The notes: generated by a model from the sequence alone, not told the origin. Positions 8,510-17,084 are shown, counted from the first letter of the stretch. The stretch: DNA of 64,000 nucleotides from Thermodesulfobacteriota bacterium (GCA_040754335.1 JBFMCV010000002.1:579990-643989), one strand, 5' to 3'. Numbers and translations: made by a program.

Positions 8510-8596
8510 GAGTGGGGAATGATCTCAGCCGCAGCGGGGCTTGGGCTGATCGGAGTGTTCTTTGCGGTGCGGAGGAGAAGGGCGCAGTCTGTATAA
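8510..8596 (+). pseudogene. detached IPTL-CTERM tail, copy 2
   Basis: Same 29-codon fragment with the same left junction, exactly 144 bp after copy 1, but ending QSV rather than AINS. Synonymous and non-synonymous differences show it is not a very recent copy. Confidence 0.85.
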
Positions 8597-8712
8597 AAGC
8601 GACCAAGAAGAGATAGAAGATGAGATCTTGAGTTGGATCAAGATGATTGAAAAATTGAGCTCCTTTCCTCAGGGAAGGAGTTAAAGCAGCTAGATCTTTG
8701 AGGAGGATTGGA

Positions 8713-9225
8713 ATGGTTAAATTCATATTCAATTCTTTGGTTATCCTGCTAACGGCCGCGGGGATGCTGGCGATTACGGCCGGTACCGGCTTTTCACAGC
8801 AAGACCAGTGCAGAATTGTCATTACAAAATCTACTGAGCCCGATTCTTCGGAGGTGTTCGATTTCATCAGCATCGTCAACGGTGTCGAAACACAATTTAG
8901 TGTGGCCGCTGGTGGTCAGGAGGACGGCGCGATAGTAAACGAGGGAGAGTCCGTCATTGTGACCGAGGTGCCGCGTGAGGGATGGCGGCTCGAAGAGGCC
9001 GATTGTTTTTTCCTCGACGGAGCGGTAGCCCTGCCATACCCGGGCGGTGTTCAGGTTTTGTGCACCGAGGGGGGAGAGTTTAACGGCGCAAACTGCATTT
9101 TCCGCAACAGGCAGATTCCTGAAATTCCCACGCTCTCCGAGTGGGGTATGATCTCTGCGGCGGCGGGGCTTGGATTGATCGGCGTGTTCTTTGCTGTGAG
9201 GCGGAGGAGGATGCACGCTGTTTGA
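8713..9225 (+). CDS. IPTL-CTERM surface protein, copy 2 (divergent)
   Basis: A 170-residue precursor with signal peptide (1-27), a shorter ectodomain and the sorting signal IPTLSEWG followed by a hydrophobic helix and RRRR. The ectodomain keeps the family pattern (FDFISIVNGVETQF, VTEVPREGWRLEEADCF) but is clearly more diverged than copies 1 and 3. GAGGAGG lies 8 bp before the ATG. Ser/Thr-rich loops and paired cysteines suggest a small beta-sandwich; adhesion or envelope decoration is inference only. Confidence 0.85.
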   Translation: MVKFIFNSLVILLTAAGMLAITAGTGFSQQDQCRIVITKSTEPDSSEVFDFISIVNGVETQFSVAAGGQEDGAIVNEGESVIVTEVPREGWRLEEADCFFLDGAVALPYPGGVQVLCTEGGEFNGANCIFRNRQIPEIPTLSEWGMISAAAGLGLIGVFFAVRRRRMHAV

Positions 9226-9757
9226 TTTAGTCGGATCTTTTATAAAGTAAGGTAAACCCCCACCCGATCCTGATTTGGTTTAGGTGAGATTGAGTCTGTG
9301 GTCGATGTGTTTTGTGCCTTCGTTCGAGGGCGACCGATTGCGCAATTTGTATTAATGTTCCAATTACCATACACACTCCCTCAATAGTAATCAGCCGGAA
9401 GTGACCAGTTCTTACGCTTGCTCAGAACTGTTGCTTGCAATCGTCTCTCAAGGGAGAGGGAAAAAGCAATCGCGTCTGGAAGCCGCTCCTACAGCTTATT
9501 AAAGGCGAGATTCCCGATCAGGTCGGGAATGACAAAGAAAAGAATGAGATTGCCGCGTCGCATACTGCGCTCCTCGCAACGACAGGCCAGGGCGATATTG
9601 CCGCGGTCGCGATCCTGACACGGGGAAAGGGTTTCTTTTAAGAGTATTTGCGTCCCCGTACGGGGCGATCGGGGGCCGGTAACTGCCTGCTCCATAATAT
9701 TGAAAAAATTGTCCCGAAATCGTATAATTGATCAACTTGTCTTGAAGGAGGATCGAT
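9226..9757. repeat. triple-nested repeat cluster
   Basis: Positions 9256-9461 are an HP-B element whose loop holds an HP-I unit, whose loop in turn holds a second HP-I unit (inner stem CAGTTCT/AGAACTG, outer CGATTGC/GCAATCG). HP-D (about 9470-9493), HP-F (about 9508-9532) and HP-E (about 9544-9582) follow. Confidence 0.75.
9700..9728 (+). promoter_or_regulatory. promoter of the third IPTL-CTERM gene
   Basis: TTGAAA (9700-9705), 17 bp, perfect TATAAT (9723-9728); transcript start expected near 9735, with AAGGAGG before the ATG at 9758. Confidence 0.65.
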
Positions 9758-10288
9758 ATGGTTAAACACTCTTTGAGATTTTTCCTTATGATTACAGTGG
9801 TTTCCTGTTTTATGGCTGTTTCGGCGAGAGCCGGGGTGTTCCAGATACCTGATGACAATTGTGGATTTGCAATTATTAAAGTCACGCCCCAGACGGAAAG
9901 CGTACCTTTCGAATTCATACAGAACCTGAACGGGGTCGAAACCGAGATCACTCTCTTCTCGAATCCCGAGAAAGAGCCCGAAATCCTGTTCCTCGACCAG
10001 GGGGACTTCTTAACATTCACGGAGCTGCCCCAGGAAGGGTGGACGCTCGAGGAAATAACATGTTTCGAAGGCGCGGGCGTGGATATAACCCAGACCGAGG
10101 ACAGCGTGACATTCGAATGCGTCAACCCGGCCGGAGAATTTTCGCTGGCGTTCTGCCTGTTCGCCAACAGGATTTCTGCGGACAAGATTCCGACGCTGTC
10201 TGAGTGGGGAATGATCTCAGCCGCGGCGGGGCTGGGATTGATAGGTGTGTTCTTCGCTCTTCGCAGGAGAAGGGCGTTTAATTCTTAA
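9758..10288 (+). CDS. IPTL-CTERM surface protein, copy 3
   Basis: A 176-residue precursor closely related to copy 1: signal peptide (1-25), ectodomain with VPFEFIQNLNGVETEI and LPQEGWTLEEI, then IPTLSEWG, hydrophobic helix and RRRR. It is predicted to be an exosortase H substrate. Its promoter and ribosome site are good, so it is transcribed separately from copies 1 and 2. DNA of the sorting region (10184-10254) is identical to copy 1 while the ectodomain DNA differs, suggesting gene conversion of the tail. Confidence 0.88.
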   Translation: MVKHSLRFFLMITVVSCFMAVSARAGVFQIPDDNCGFAIIKVTPQTESVPFEFIQNLNGVETEITLFSNPEKEPEILFLDQGDFLTFTELPQEGWTLEEITCFEGAGVDITQTEDSVTFECVNPAGEFSLAFCLFANRISADKIPTLSEWGMISAAAGLGLIGVFFALRRRRAFNS

Positions 10289-10338
10289 AAGATAAATCCC
10301 CCTTAATCCCCCTTTTTCTAAGGGGGAAATGGAAAGAT

Positions 10339-10425
10339 GAGTGGGGGATGATCTCTACGGCGGCGGGGCTGGGATTGATCGGAGTGTTCTTCGCGGTGAG
10401 GAGAAGAAGGGAAAGGGCTGTCTGA
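10339..10425 (+). pseudogene. detached IPTL-CTERM tail, copy 3
   Basis: 29 codons from GAG TGG GGG to TGA after the same AAAGAT|GAG junction as the fragments at 8366 and 8510, ending with an RRRRERAV-like tail. It is open throughout but has no start codon. Confidence 0.85.
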
Positions 10426-10633
10426 ATTCACTTGGATTATTAATGTGAGGTAAACCCCCACCCAAACCCTCCCCCTTCTCAAAGGGGGAGGGAATTTAAA
10501 GACAAAGATGAGATTCCCGATCGAGTCGGGAATGACAAAACTTAAAGATTAGATTCTGAAACAATCCTGAAATAAATCCTGAAACAAGTTCAGGACGGCG
10601 TTCAGGACATGGTTCAGAATGACTGATAGTTGA

Positions 10634-10669
10634 CCCCTTTTCTTCGACACAGAGGGAAGGGGCTTTTTT
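10634..10669 (+). terminator. Rho-independent terminator
   Basis: CCCCTT (10634-10639) and AAGGGG (10657-10662) followed by CTTTTTT. It is nearly the same sequence as the terminator at 105-143. It closes the IPTL-CTERM region. Confidence 0.65.
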
Positions 10670-10812
10670 GTTGACTAATGAACGGCAATTGATGTTCGAC
10701 GCGATTTCTTAATTCCGGTTCCGCGCAAAGCGAACTTTCGCTCACAGGTTTAACTCACCCCCGCGCAATATTGAGGTGTATAATTACCGTGCCCGCGATT
10801 ATCGGGGACGTG

Positions 10813-10841
10813 TTGAACCTGGCGGGATAATATAGTAATAT
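10813..10841 (+). promoter_or_regulatory. probable promoter
   Basis: TTGAAC (10813-10818), 17 bp, TAATAT (10836-10841), about 50 bp before the start codon of the secreted protein gene. Confidence 0.45.
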
Positions 10842-10890
10842 CGTGTGAGCAAGGGGAGTTAACAAATCCATTTAAGGGAGGAATTAGATT

Positions 10891-11409
10891 ATGGAGAGTA
10901 TCAGATCGTTTAAGAAGTTCGCCGCCGCAGCTGTCTTCGGCGCGTTTGTAATCGCCATTACGGCATCGGCCGTTTTCGCTCAGCCCGTTTATCCACAGCC
11001 CCAGCCTGCGCCTCCGCCTCCGCCCTCGCCCTGCTCGTCGCAGGAAGGGATTTCGTGCTCGGAGACATGCGTGCCGATGGTCGTCAACGTGGAGACGGTC
11101 AAGTCGAGCGGGGTCGCGATATCTGAGGTCGTCGAGAGCCAGCAGATTAGCATGATTGCGGGGAAGGCGGTAGATTTCACGGCGCATTGTCCCGCGGGGT
11201 CGTTCGCGCTGGGCGGCGGTTATACGCTCGTCCCGGAAGACTCGACCATAGATATGAAGGAGATCAGGGTGTCGTCGAGCGTCGCCGACAACATGAACCC
11301 GAGCGGATGGAACGGATGGAAGGTATCCGTGTTCAGGAAGGAAGGCGCCGGGTCGCCCGACAACTGTCTCAAGGTCCAGGTACGCGCCTACTGCGTGCAG
11401 GGGCAGTAA
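10891..11409 (+). CDS. secreted Pro-rich, Cys-containing protein
   Basis: A 172-residue precursor with a signal peptide ending ASAVFA at about residue 30. A proline-rich linker (about 32-45) is followed by a Cys-containing domain (CSSQEGISCSETC) and a beta-rich C-terminal part with AHCPAGSFALGGGYTLVPED and NPSGWNGWKVSVFR. The latter resembles short repeats seen in secreted proteins of unknown function. GGGAGG precedes the ATG by 9 bp. It is monocistronic. Confidence 0.7.
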   Translation: MESIRSFKKFAAAAVFGAFVIAITASAVFAQPVYPQPQPAPPPPPSPCSSQEGISCSETCVPMVVNVETVKSSGVAISEVVESQQISMIAGKAVDFTAHCPAGSFALGGGYTLVPEDSTIDMKEIRVSSSVADNMNPSGWNGWKVSVFRKEGAGSPDNCLKVQVRAYCVQGQ

Positions 11410-11536
11410 GCTGGTGAGTCGAGGACGGGTGTGGAGTGTAGCGCCCGCGAGCTGCCGGGTGATAAATTAAATTGCAGTACCCCCTCACCCTGGCCCTCTC
11501 CCTCAAGGGGAGAGGGAAATTATTAAAGACAAAGCG

Positions 11537-11578
11537 CTCCCCGCTCCGCTGGAAAAGGTGGAGTGGGGAGTTTTTTTT
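11537..11578 (+). terminator. strong Rho-independent terminator
   Basis: CTCCCCGCTCC (11537-11547) pairs with GGAGTGGGGAG (11560-11570) with one G-U, then eight T. It ends the transcript from 10891. Confidence 0.8.
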
Positions 11579-11996
11579 GTAATGGAGAAGGATGGCCGTG
11601 TCGAACCTGTACTGAAATACCAATGTGTAGGAGCGGCTTTCCTGAATTGATCCTGAAATAAATTCAGGACATGGTTCAGGACAAGCCAGCCGCGATTTAT
11701 ATTTCTTTCCTCCCCCATGAGGGGGGAGGATATAGGTGGGGGCGATAAACACCCGATCTCAGTCATCAATCGCGACACACACGTAGTGTTGTATATGAAA
11801 TGACAAAGGAAGGAGAAAGGCTGTATTTTTTATCCTTCTTTTCCTTTCCTGAAACAAGTTCAGGACAGGGATGAAAAGAAGCACACACATAGTGTGTTTT
11901 ATGATTGTTAAGCAGCCACAGGTGCAAATATTATAATTGAAGAAATTGAGCAGAAGCGGAGATTAGAGATCGTATACCTGCGGGTGCTCACCCGCA

Positions 11997-12106
11997 CAGA
12001 ATTTGCTAAAAATCTTATGTTTAAGCTAAAATCTTTCAAATGGGAAGCTGAAAGATTTTCACGCTTAAACACGCGATTTTCTTGACGCAAATTCTGTAAT
12101 GTCGGG
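11997..12106. repeat. HP-A long hairpin, copy 1
   Basis: Outer arms CAGAATTTGC and GCAAATTCTG, middle stem GTTTAAGC/GCTTAAAC, inner stem AAATCTTTCA/TGAAAGATTT, then TAATGTCGGG. It is preceded by HP-K. Confidence 0.8.
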
Positions 12107-12265
12107 AAGAGAAAGACGAGATTGACGCGGCTCCTTCGCACATTGCTTCCGTCTCCGCTAGAGCTACTCCGGACAAGTCGGAGCCTCGCAACGACAGGAA
12201 TTATTTTGTACACCCCCACCCTAGCCCTCCCCCCTCAAGGGGGAGGGGATTTTATTTGAAGGCGC

Positions 12266-13624
12266 TTATACGACATTCCTCATGCGGAGGTATCTGACGC
12301 CGCGGAATACGGCCTGATATATGAAGGGGAGGGCCATGAGCCCGGCGATGAACCAGAGGTCTTTTCTGTTTGCGGGGCTCCGGGCCGTCTCGGCGATCAT
12401 CACCGCGAGAGCAGCGAGGCACACCGCGGCAGCCGTGAGCGATACGCGCCTGCTCGATCCCGTCTCTTTCGCGAGCTTCGCTGAGGCTATGTTGACCATG
12501 AGGAATATGACGATGAACCCGGCGCTCGCCGCGGCCGAGAGCGAATGGAGGTCGAGGAAGTTCGCGATCAGCAGCACCAGCGCCGAGATCACGACAAGAC
12601 CTACGGGACGGCGCCCCTTGTACTCCCACAGATATACTGGAGGGGCCTCCTCTGTCCGGGCTAGTATGACGGGGAGCTTCGACGCGCCGAAGAGCCCAGC
12701 GTTTATCGCGGAGGCGGTCGCGAGCACCGCTCCTGCCGCGAGGAGCACGAAGCCCGGCCTGCCCATGAACAGCTCGGCCGCGGCCGAGAGCGTGTAGTCG
12801 CGCGACGCCGTGACGGCGTCGAAGCTCATGTGCCCGAGCACGACTATGATTATCAGCACGTAGAACGCGAGGGCCGTGCCGACGGAGCCGTAATAGGCGA
12901 GCGGGAGGTTCCTCTCCCTGTCCCTCACCTGGTCGGACACGTTCGCTATGAGCTCGAACCCTTCGTAGCTGAGGAAGACCAGCATGCCCGCGGCTATTAT
13001 GCCGGGCGCGGAGACCCATTCGGAAGGCTCCATACGCGCGAACGTGAGGCCGGACGCGAAAAACCCGAAGACGACGAAGACGAGGAGTATGAGAAGTTTG
13101 CTCAGGTTGAAGAAGCCTTCCGACCTTTCGACGAGGGCGGGGCCCGTGAAATTGACGAAGGCTAGGGCAACGACTACCGCCGAGACTAAGACCCTGTGCC
13201 AGAGTGCGTATTCGCCGCGCGGAAAGAACGTTGCGGCCGCGTAGTTGGCGAAGGCGTAGGCGTAGACTGAGAGGAGGACGGCGTAGCTCATCACGAGAAG
13301 GACGTTTAGGGAGCCCGTGAAGAACCCGGGGCCGAAGGCTTTGTTGAGGAACGTGACCGTGCCGCCCTTGCCCGGATAGGCGAGCGAGAGCCTGACGTAC
13401 GAGTACGCGGTGAGGAGAGCGACAAGGCCGCCGATGAGGAACGAGATGAAGGTAGCGCCTCTGGATTCGACTGTCGCGAGGCCGAGAGTCGCGAAAATTC
13501 CGCCCCCGACGATGCCTCCTATGCCGATAGAAAACGCGCCCATGAAGCCTATTGCGCCGCTTCCGCCCGCTATGTCTTCGTCAGGGTTGTCGAGTCGCCT
13601 TCTGATCCTCGATATGAGCGCCAT
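12266..13624 (-). CDS. APC-superfamily amino-acid permease
   Basis: A 452-residue inner-membrane protein with about 12 hydrophobic helices. The first carries the glycine-rich substrate-binding signature GIVGGGIFATLG; FLSYEGFELIANVSDQVRDRERNLP is the conserved loop between TM6 and TM7. It fits a proton- or sodium-coupled amino-acid transporter; substrate unknown. AGGA lies upstream of the ATG. It is monocistronic, flanked by repeat clusters on both sides. Confidence 0.9.
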   Translation of the reverse strand: MALISRIRRRLDNPDEDIAGGSGAIGFMGAFSIGIGGIVGGGIFATLGLATVESRGATFISFLIGGLVALLTAYSYVRLSLAYPGKGGTVTFLNKAFGPGFFTGSLNVLLVMSYAVLLSVYAYAFANYAAATFFPRGEYALWHRVLVSAVVVALAFVNFTGPALVERSEGFFNLSKLLILLVFVVFGFFASGLTFARMEPSEWVSAPGIIAAGMLVFLSYEGFELIANVSDQVRDRERNLPLAYYGSVGTALAFYVLIIIVVLGHMSFDAVTASRDYTLSAAAELFMGRPGFVLLAAGAVLATASAINAGLFGASKLPVILARTEEAPPVYLWEYKGRRPVGLVVISALVLLIANFLDLHSLSAAASAGFIVIFLMVNIASAKLAKETGSSRRVSLTAAAVCLAALAVMIAETARSPANRKDLWFIAGLMALPFIYQAVFRGVRYLRMRNVV

Positions 13625-14141
13625 AAGTCCTCGCTGTGCGGGGTCCTGAGCCCGCGACGGAATTTATATAACACATGGGAGGGAAAAAGATAGCGGGCAT
13701 CCCCTGTGTGGTTTATGAGAAGACGAAGAGAAGGGACGATTATATTTCCCTTCTTTTCCTTGATGAAAATACGTACTGTGGCACACAATGTGTAATTTGT
13801 AACAAGTCAAGGAAAGAGAAAAGGCAACATATTATTTTCTTCTTTGTCTGGATACAAAGAAGCAAAAATCATCCGACTACAAAATTTGCTAAAAATCTCA
13901 TGTACTCGCTAAATCTTCCAATTCCACCCCAGCCCGTGGAAGATTTTTCACACTCGTACAATCGATTTTCTTAACGCAAATTCTGTAATGTCGGGAAGGA
14001 AAGACCTTCCGATTGATTGTGGGTCTAAGGTAAACCCCCCACCCATACCCTCCCCCCTTCATAAGGGGGAGGGTAATAGAGAGTTGGGGAGGATGCCGCG
14101 GTGTGTCCTCAATAGTAGCAATAATAGATAGAAACAATGTA
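13625..14141. repeat. hairpin-repeat cluster
   Basis: Holds CTTCTTTTC-type hairpin halves (about 13740-13860), HP-A copy 2 (13880-13995) and HP-B (about 14031-14075). No gene is seen. Confidence 0.7.
13880..13995. repeat. HP-A long hairpin, copy 2
   Basis: Outer arms are CAAAATTTGC and GCAAATTCTG. The inner stem is AAATCTTCCA/TGGAAGATTT, a two-sided change relative to copy 1. The middle stem is weaker here (TGTAC/GTACA). Confidence 0.75.
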
Positions 14142-14170
14142 TGGACAAATGTAATACAATGTATTATTAT
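14134..14170 (+). promoter_or_regulatory. antitoxin promoter with repeated operator
   Basis: TGGACA (14142-14147), 17 bp, TATTAT (14165-14170). The 9-mer ACAATGTAT occurs at 14134-14142 and 14156-14164, one copy before the -35 and one inside the spacer, as in autorepressed antitoxin promoters. Confidence 0.6.
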
Positions 14171-14198
14171 GTGTCGAGAGCGGATCAAGGAGGACGGA

Positions 14199-14420
14199 AT
14201 GGGAAAGGATTCCACCATATACGTAAGGATAGAGGAAGGGGAGAAGAGGGAGTTCGAGAGGCTGGCGGAGAGCCTGGGGATGACCCCGTCGGGGGCGGTG
14301 AGGCTCTTCATAAAGAAGGCGCTCGCCGTGAAGGCGATACCGTTCAGGGTAGGGCTCCCCGAGGAAGGGAATGCGGACGACCCGGAGGAGAAGGAGGACT
14401 ACGAGAGTCTCTTCAGGTGA
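14199..14420 (+). CDS. RelB/DinJ-family antitoxin-like protein, apparently orphan
   Basis: A 73-residue protein. Residues 5-52 form a ribbon-helix-helix: strand STIYVRIEEG, then helices EFERLAESLGMTPSGAVRLFIKKALAVKAIPF, the RelB/DinJ pattern including the closing IPF. The acidic C-terminal tail would wrap a toxin. No RelE/YafQ toxin follows: the next gene encodes an exported DUF3617 protein. AAGGAGG sits 7 bp before the ATG. It may act as a stand-alone DNA-binding regulator or pair with a toxin elsewhere. Confidence 0.8.
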   Translation: MGKDSTIYVRIEEGEKREFERLAESLGMTPSGAVRLFIKKALAVKAIPFRVGLPEEGNADDPEEKEDYESLFR

Positions 14421-14517
14421 GGGAATCGGATCGTCAGGCGCCTGTTGTTGATGAAAGGCGGTTCGTGCACTATAATCTTTCATCTTCGATCATGCTGATA
14501 ACGGAGGAAGTTCTAAA

Positions 14518-14955
14518 ATGAAAATCGCGTTAAAGTATGTGACGGTTATGTTTCTGGCGGCATTGCCGATGACGGGAGCGTCGGCGCAGGATGCGGTGCT
14601 CGACGTGACGCCAGGGAATTACAAAATCAGCAGGGAAACCACCTCGAGTGATACCGCAGAGCCGATAGTCAATAACGAGGAGAGATGCATCAGAGATAAA
14701 GTGTTCAACCCGGTGAGCGCGCTCCCGCAAAACAGAGGCTGCACTGCCAAAAACGTGAAGAAGAGCGGTAACACAGTAACCTTCGACATCACCTGCACGG
14801 GCGGGGCCGAGATGCCGCCTATGACGGGCAAAGCCGAGTATAGCTCTAACGGTATGGCGATAGGCTGGAACATTGAGTTCAAAGTCGATGTCGAGGGGAA
14901 GACTTTGACGATCGTCAACAAGGCCGAGGGGAAGCGGGTGGGGGACTGCAAGTAG
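14518..14955 (+). CDS. exported DUF3617-family protein
   Basis: A 145-residue precursor; signal peptide to about residue 23 (GASAQ). The mature part fits DUF3617: start LDVTPGNYKISRET, cysteines in ERCIRD, NRGCTAKN and ITCTGG, and the closing CK. These periplasmic proteins are widespread in proteobacteria and have no proven function. GGAGGAAG precedes the ATG. It lies 97 bp after the antitoxin gene and could be read from its promoter. Confidence 0.8.
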   Translation: MKIALKYVTVMFLAALPMTGASAQDAVLDVTPGNYKISRETTSSDTAEPIVNNEERCIRDKVFNPVSALPQNRGCTAKNVKKSGNTVTFDITCTGGAEMPPMTGKAEYSSNGMAIGWNIEFKVDVEGKTLTIVNKAEGKRVGDCK

Positions 14956-15446
14956 TGGTGCGACGCAGGGTGTGTGTATGTTGGTTAATACAAAAGCGAG
15001 ACCCTGAAACGAGTTCAGGGTGACAAGATTTATTAGTTATTTTAAGGTACACCCCTACCCTGAAACAAGTTCAGGGCAGGCTCCTGGCCCTCCCCCCTAT
15101 GCAGGCGAGGGAAGTAAAGAGAACAAATAAATCCTCCCTGGCCATTTTGACTCAAGCAGCATATAGCCGGGAGTTGATTTGCACTTGAGCCGTTGTTGTA
15201 AATGCGACCGGTTTAATTTGGCTTCACAGGATTTTCCCAAAGGAATGGGCGATCTTGCACTCAGCCAGCGGCGACCAATTGCTTGCTTGCTCGCAATTGT
15301 TTCACGCTCAGAACCGTTATCCGGGAATGACAGAATATTAAATCCACCCTAGCCCTCCTTTACAAAAGGAGGGAACTAAAGGCAAAGAATATATTTCTCG
15401 CCCGGCTCGAAATGACGGATTAAAAGTTATGGATGGTTGAGAGTGG
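14956..15446. repeat. hairpin-repeat cluster with nested HP-I
   Basis: Holds HP-G (15001-15024), HP-B carrying HP-G (about 15046-15112), an HP-C arm with an HP-I unit (15130-15310; tip stem CAATTGC/GCAATTG), HP-C (15340-15376) and an ATTTCTCG/CGAAAT variant of the E/F/G frame (about 15390-15416). Confidence 0.7.
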
Positions 15447-15719
15447 TCAGTCGCAGATCGTGTATTTAGTGCAGAGGACTGTTTTGTAGTTCCGGCTGAC
15501 GAGTATCTGGTTCGTGAACACTGGCGGCTTCAGGTACGTTATCTTCGTGTCGCTCCCGGATTCCGTTACTTCCTGCCGATAGGGGATGACGTAGATGTAC
15601 GATATCACGTCGTCCGGGTAGGAAGTGTAGACTATCACTTCCCCGGACCCTTCGCTGCCCATGGTAAGGGCAGGGGCTGTCATCAGCACCGCGATTAAAG
15701 CGAGAATTACCTTCTTCAT
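15447..15719 (-). CDS. small secreted protein
   Basis: A 90-residue precursor with signal peptide (KKVILALIAVLMTAPALTMG). The mature part is tyrosine-rich and beta-prone (VIVYTSYPDDVISYIYVIPYRQ) and ends with two cysteines near the C-terminus (LCTKYTICD). ATG 15719 is chosen because it begins the signal peptide; AGG lies just upstream. No family is recognised. Confidence 0.6.
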   Translation of the reverse strand: MKKVILALIAVLMTAPALTMGSEGSGEVIVYTSYPDDVISYIYVIPYRQEVTESGSDTKITYLKPPVFTNQILVSRNYKTVLCTKYTICD

Positions 15720-16246
15720 AAGCCTAAACAAATACCTGTTTCTCCGATGTGTCAATATCTGCAACTAAAATACGACTGAAATTTGTAAACGGATTCAGAA
15801 AAATTGTTACAGAGGGACAGGGAAGGGGAGGGGATTGATATATGTAATGGGGAAAGGGGGTTAGGGGGGCTACCCTCATTCTGTCATCGCGAGGCGATGT
15901 AATGGCCGCGGCGATCTCGCTATTTCATAAGATTGCCGCGGCTCCTCCGGAGCCTCGCAATGACAAATAAAAAATATATCGCGGCTGGAAGCCGCTCCTA
16001 CGGGTTTTAGAAGATCTGGATTCCCGGCTTCCCCCTTCGCCATCCTCCTTCGCTAATTCCCCGACGGCTCATAGCCTTTGGGCGACGTGCCGAGCTTCCC
16101 CCTACGCTTAAGCTTCGGGGGACAAGTCGGGGGACAAGCAGCACGAACGGGATTTGTTGGATGAATGAGTGAAAGGTAACACCCCCATCCTCACCTTCCC
16201 CCTTGATTGGGGGAAGGAAACTTATAGCGTGTGCTCATCTTCTATG
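15720..16246. repeat. hairpin-repeat cluster
   Basis: Holds HP-E copies (about 15885-15965), HP-D (about 15979-16002), a degenerate HP-H/E stretch with many short inverted repeats (16020-16150) and HP-B (about 16172-16217). Confidence 0.65.
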
Positions 16247-16984
16247 CTATGTATGTTTGTATTTGAATACGGTGTAGAGGCCGGTCGGGTCTGAGTATGC
16301 CTCTTCCGCCGTGCGGAAGCCGGCTTCGGCGCCGAGGCGAATCCACTCCGAAGGAAGCTCCGGGATGTCGGATTTCTTCACGTGGTCGAAAACGATATCG
16401 AGCTCTTCGGGCGTGAGGCTCGTCCAGTTGCGTTTTACGACGTCGCTGAACCTGTCGAAGTATGTCGTCCTGTCTTCGCCCTCCGTGAGCGTGGGCTCGT
16501 ATATCATGTACACGCCGTCTTCGGGGAGCGCGGCATATACCTTCCTCATGAACTTTTCCTTTTCGCCGGTCTCGAGGTGGTGCACCGAAAGCCCGACCCA
16601 CACGACGTCGGGCGGTATGTCCATCAGCGTGTCGAACTCCTCGAAATCGCCCGTGATGAGGCGGTGCTCGGCGTGGAGCCGCTCGAGCTCCTTCCCGGCT
16701 ATCTCAAGCGCCCATTCGGAGAGGTCGATGCCCGTGTACTCGCTTACGCTCGTGCCCAGGAGGCTGCGGGAAGTCCAGTATGCGTCCCCGCAAGCGAGGT
16801 CGGCGAACGAGAAGGGCCAGTCTATCTCTGTGTTCAGTATTTCGTGGAGTCTGCCGTACGCGGCTTTGTGGGACATGTAGTCGTGCTCGACCACTTTCCT
16901 GTATATGTCCCAATGGCGGCGGAATATCTCCGTTACTTCTTCAGGGGTGTGTCCGTTCCTGAGCGGGTGATGGAATCCCGGCAT
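16247..16984 (-). CDS. class I SAM-dependent methyltransferase
   Basis: A 245-residue soluble protein with a Rossmann methyltransferase core. Motif I is FADLACGDAYWT (about 59-70) and the acidic residue ending strand 2 is in YTGIDLSEWALEIA. DVVWVGLSVHHLETGEKEKFMRKVYAALPEDGVYMIYEP covers motifs II-III. The substrate is unknown; the fold resembles small-molecule methyltransferases. There is no strong ribosome site. It is monocistronic. Confidence 0.85.
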   Translation of the reverse strand: MPGFHHPLRNGHTPEEVTEIFRRHWDIYRKVVEHDYMSHKAAYGRLHEILNTEIDWPFSFADLACGDAYWTSRSLLGTSVSEYTGIDLSEWALEIAGKELERLHAEHRLITGDFEEFDTLMDIPPDVVWVGLSVHHLETGEKEKFMRKVYAALPEDGVYMIYEPTLTEGEDRTTYFDRFSDVVKRNWTSLTPEELDIVFDHVKKSDIPELPSEWIRLGAEAGFRTAEEAYSDPTGLYTVFKYKHT

Positions 16985-17084
16985 TGCGCGAGCCCTCCGT
17001 GCGGGTTTTGAGTAAGGATACTGCCTCCGGGCGGAGAGGGGAAGGGGTGGGATTCCCCGCGCCGCCGTACGCGTTTCGTGCTGA

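Larger units (their letters stand above)
8309..8712. repeat. 144-bp tandem duplication carrying HP-C and detached sorting tails
   Basis: The block from 8309 to 8452 (HP-C palindrome plus a 29-codon IPTL tail) is repeated at 8453-8596, period 144 bp. A hairpin CTCCTTTCC/GGGAAGGAG at about 8658-8682 follows, then the ribosome site of the next gene. Confidence 0.8.
10289..10890. repeat. repeat cluster with tail fragment and terminator
   Basis: Holds HP-C-like (10297-10330), a detached IPTL tail (10339-10425), HP-B (about 10449-10495), HP-F (about 10510-10537), HP-G (about 10547-10622), the terminator at 10634 and a promoter at 10813. Confidence 0.75.
11410..12265. repeat. large hairpin-repeat cluster
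   Basis: Holds HP-B (11477-11520), a terminator (11537-11578), HP-G (about 11648-11680), HP-B (about 11707-11745), a CTTCTTTTC/GAAAAGAAG hairpin interrupted by HP-G (about 11843-11881), HP-K (11908-12000), HP-A (11997-12106), HP-E (12116-12201) and HP-B (12209-12252). Confidence 0.75.

Noticed and set aside
11997..12106. HP-A as an integron attC site
   Set aside because: It shares the attC property of conserved structure with variable sequence, but the outer arms lack the RYYYAAC/GTTRRRY boxes and no gene cassettes or integrase are present.
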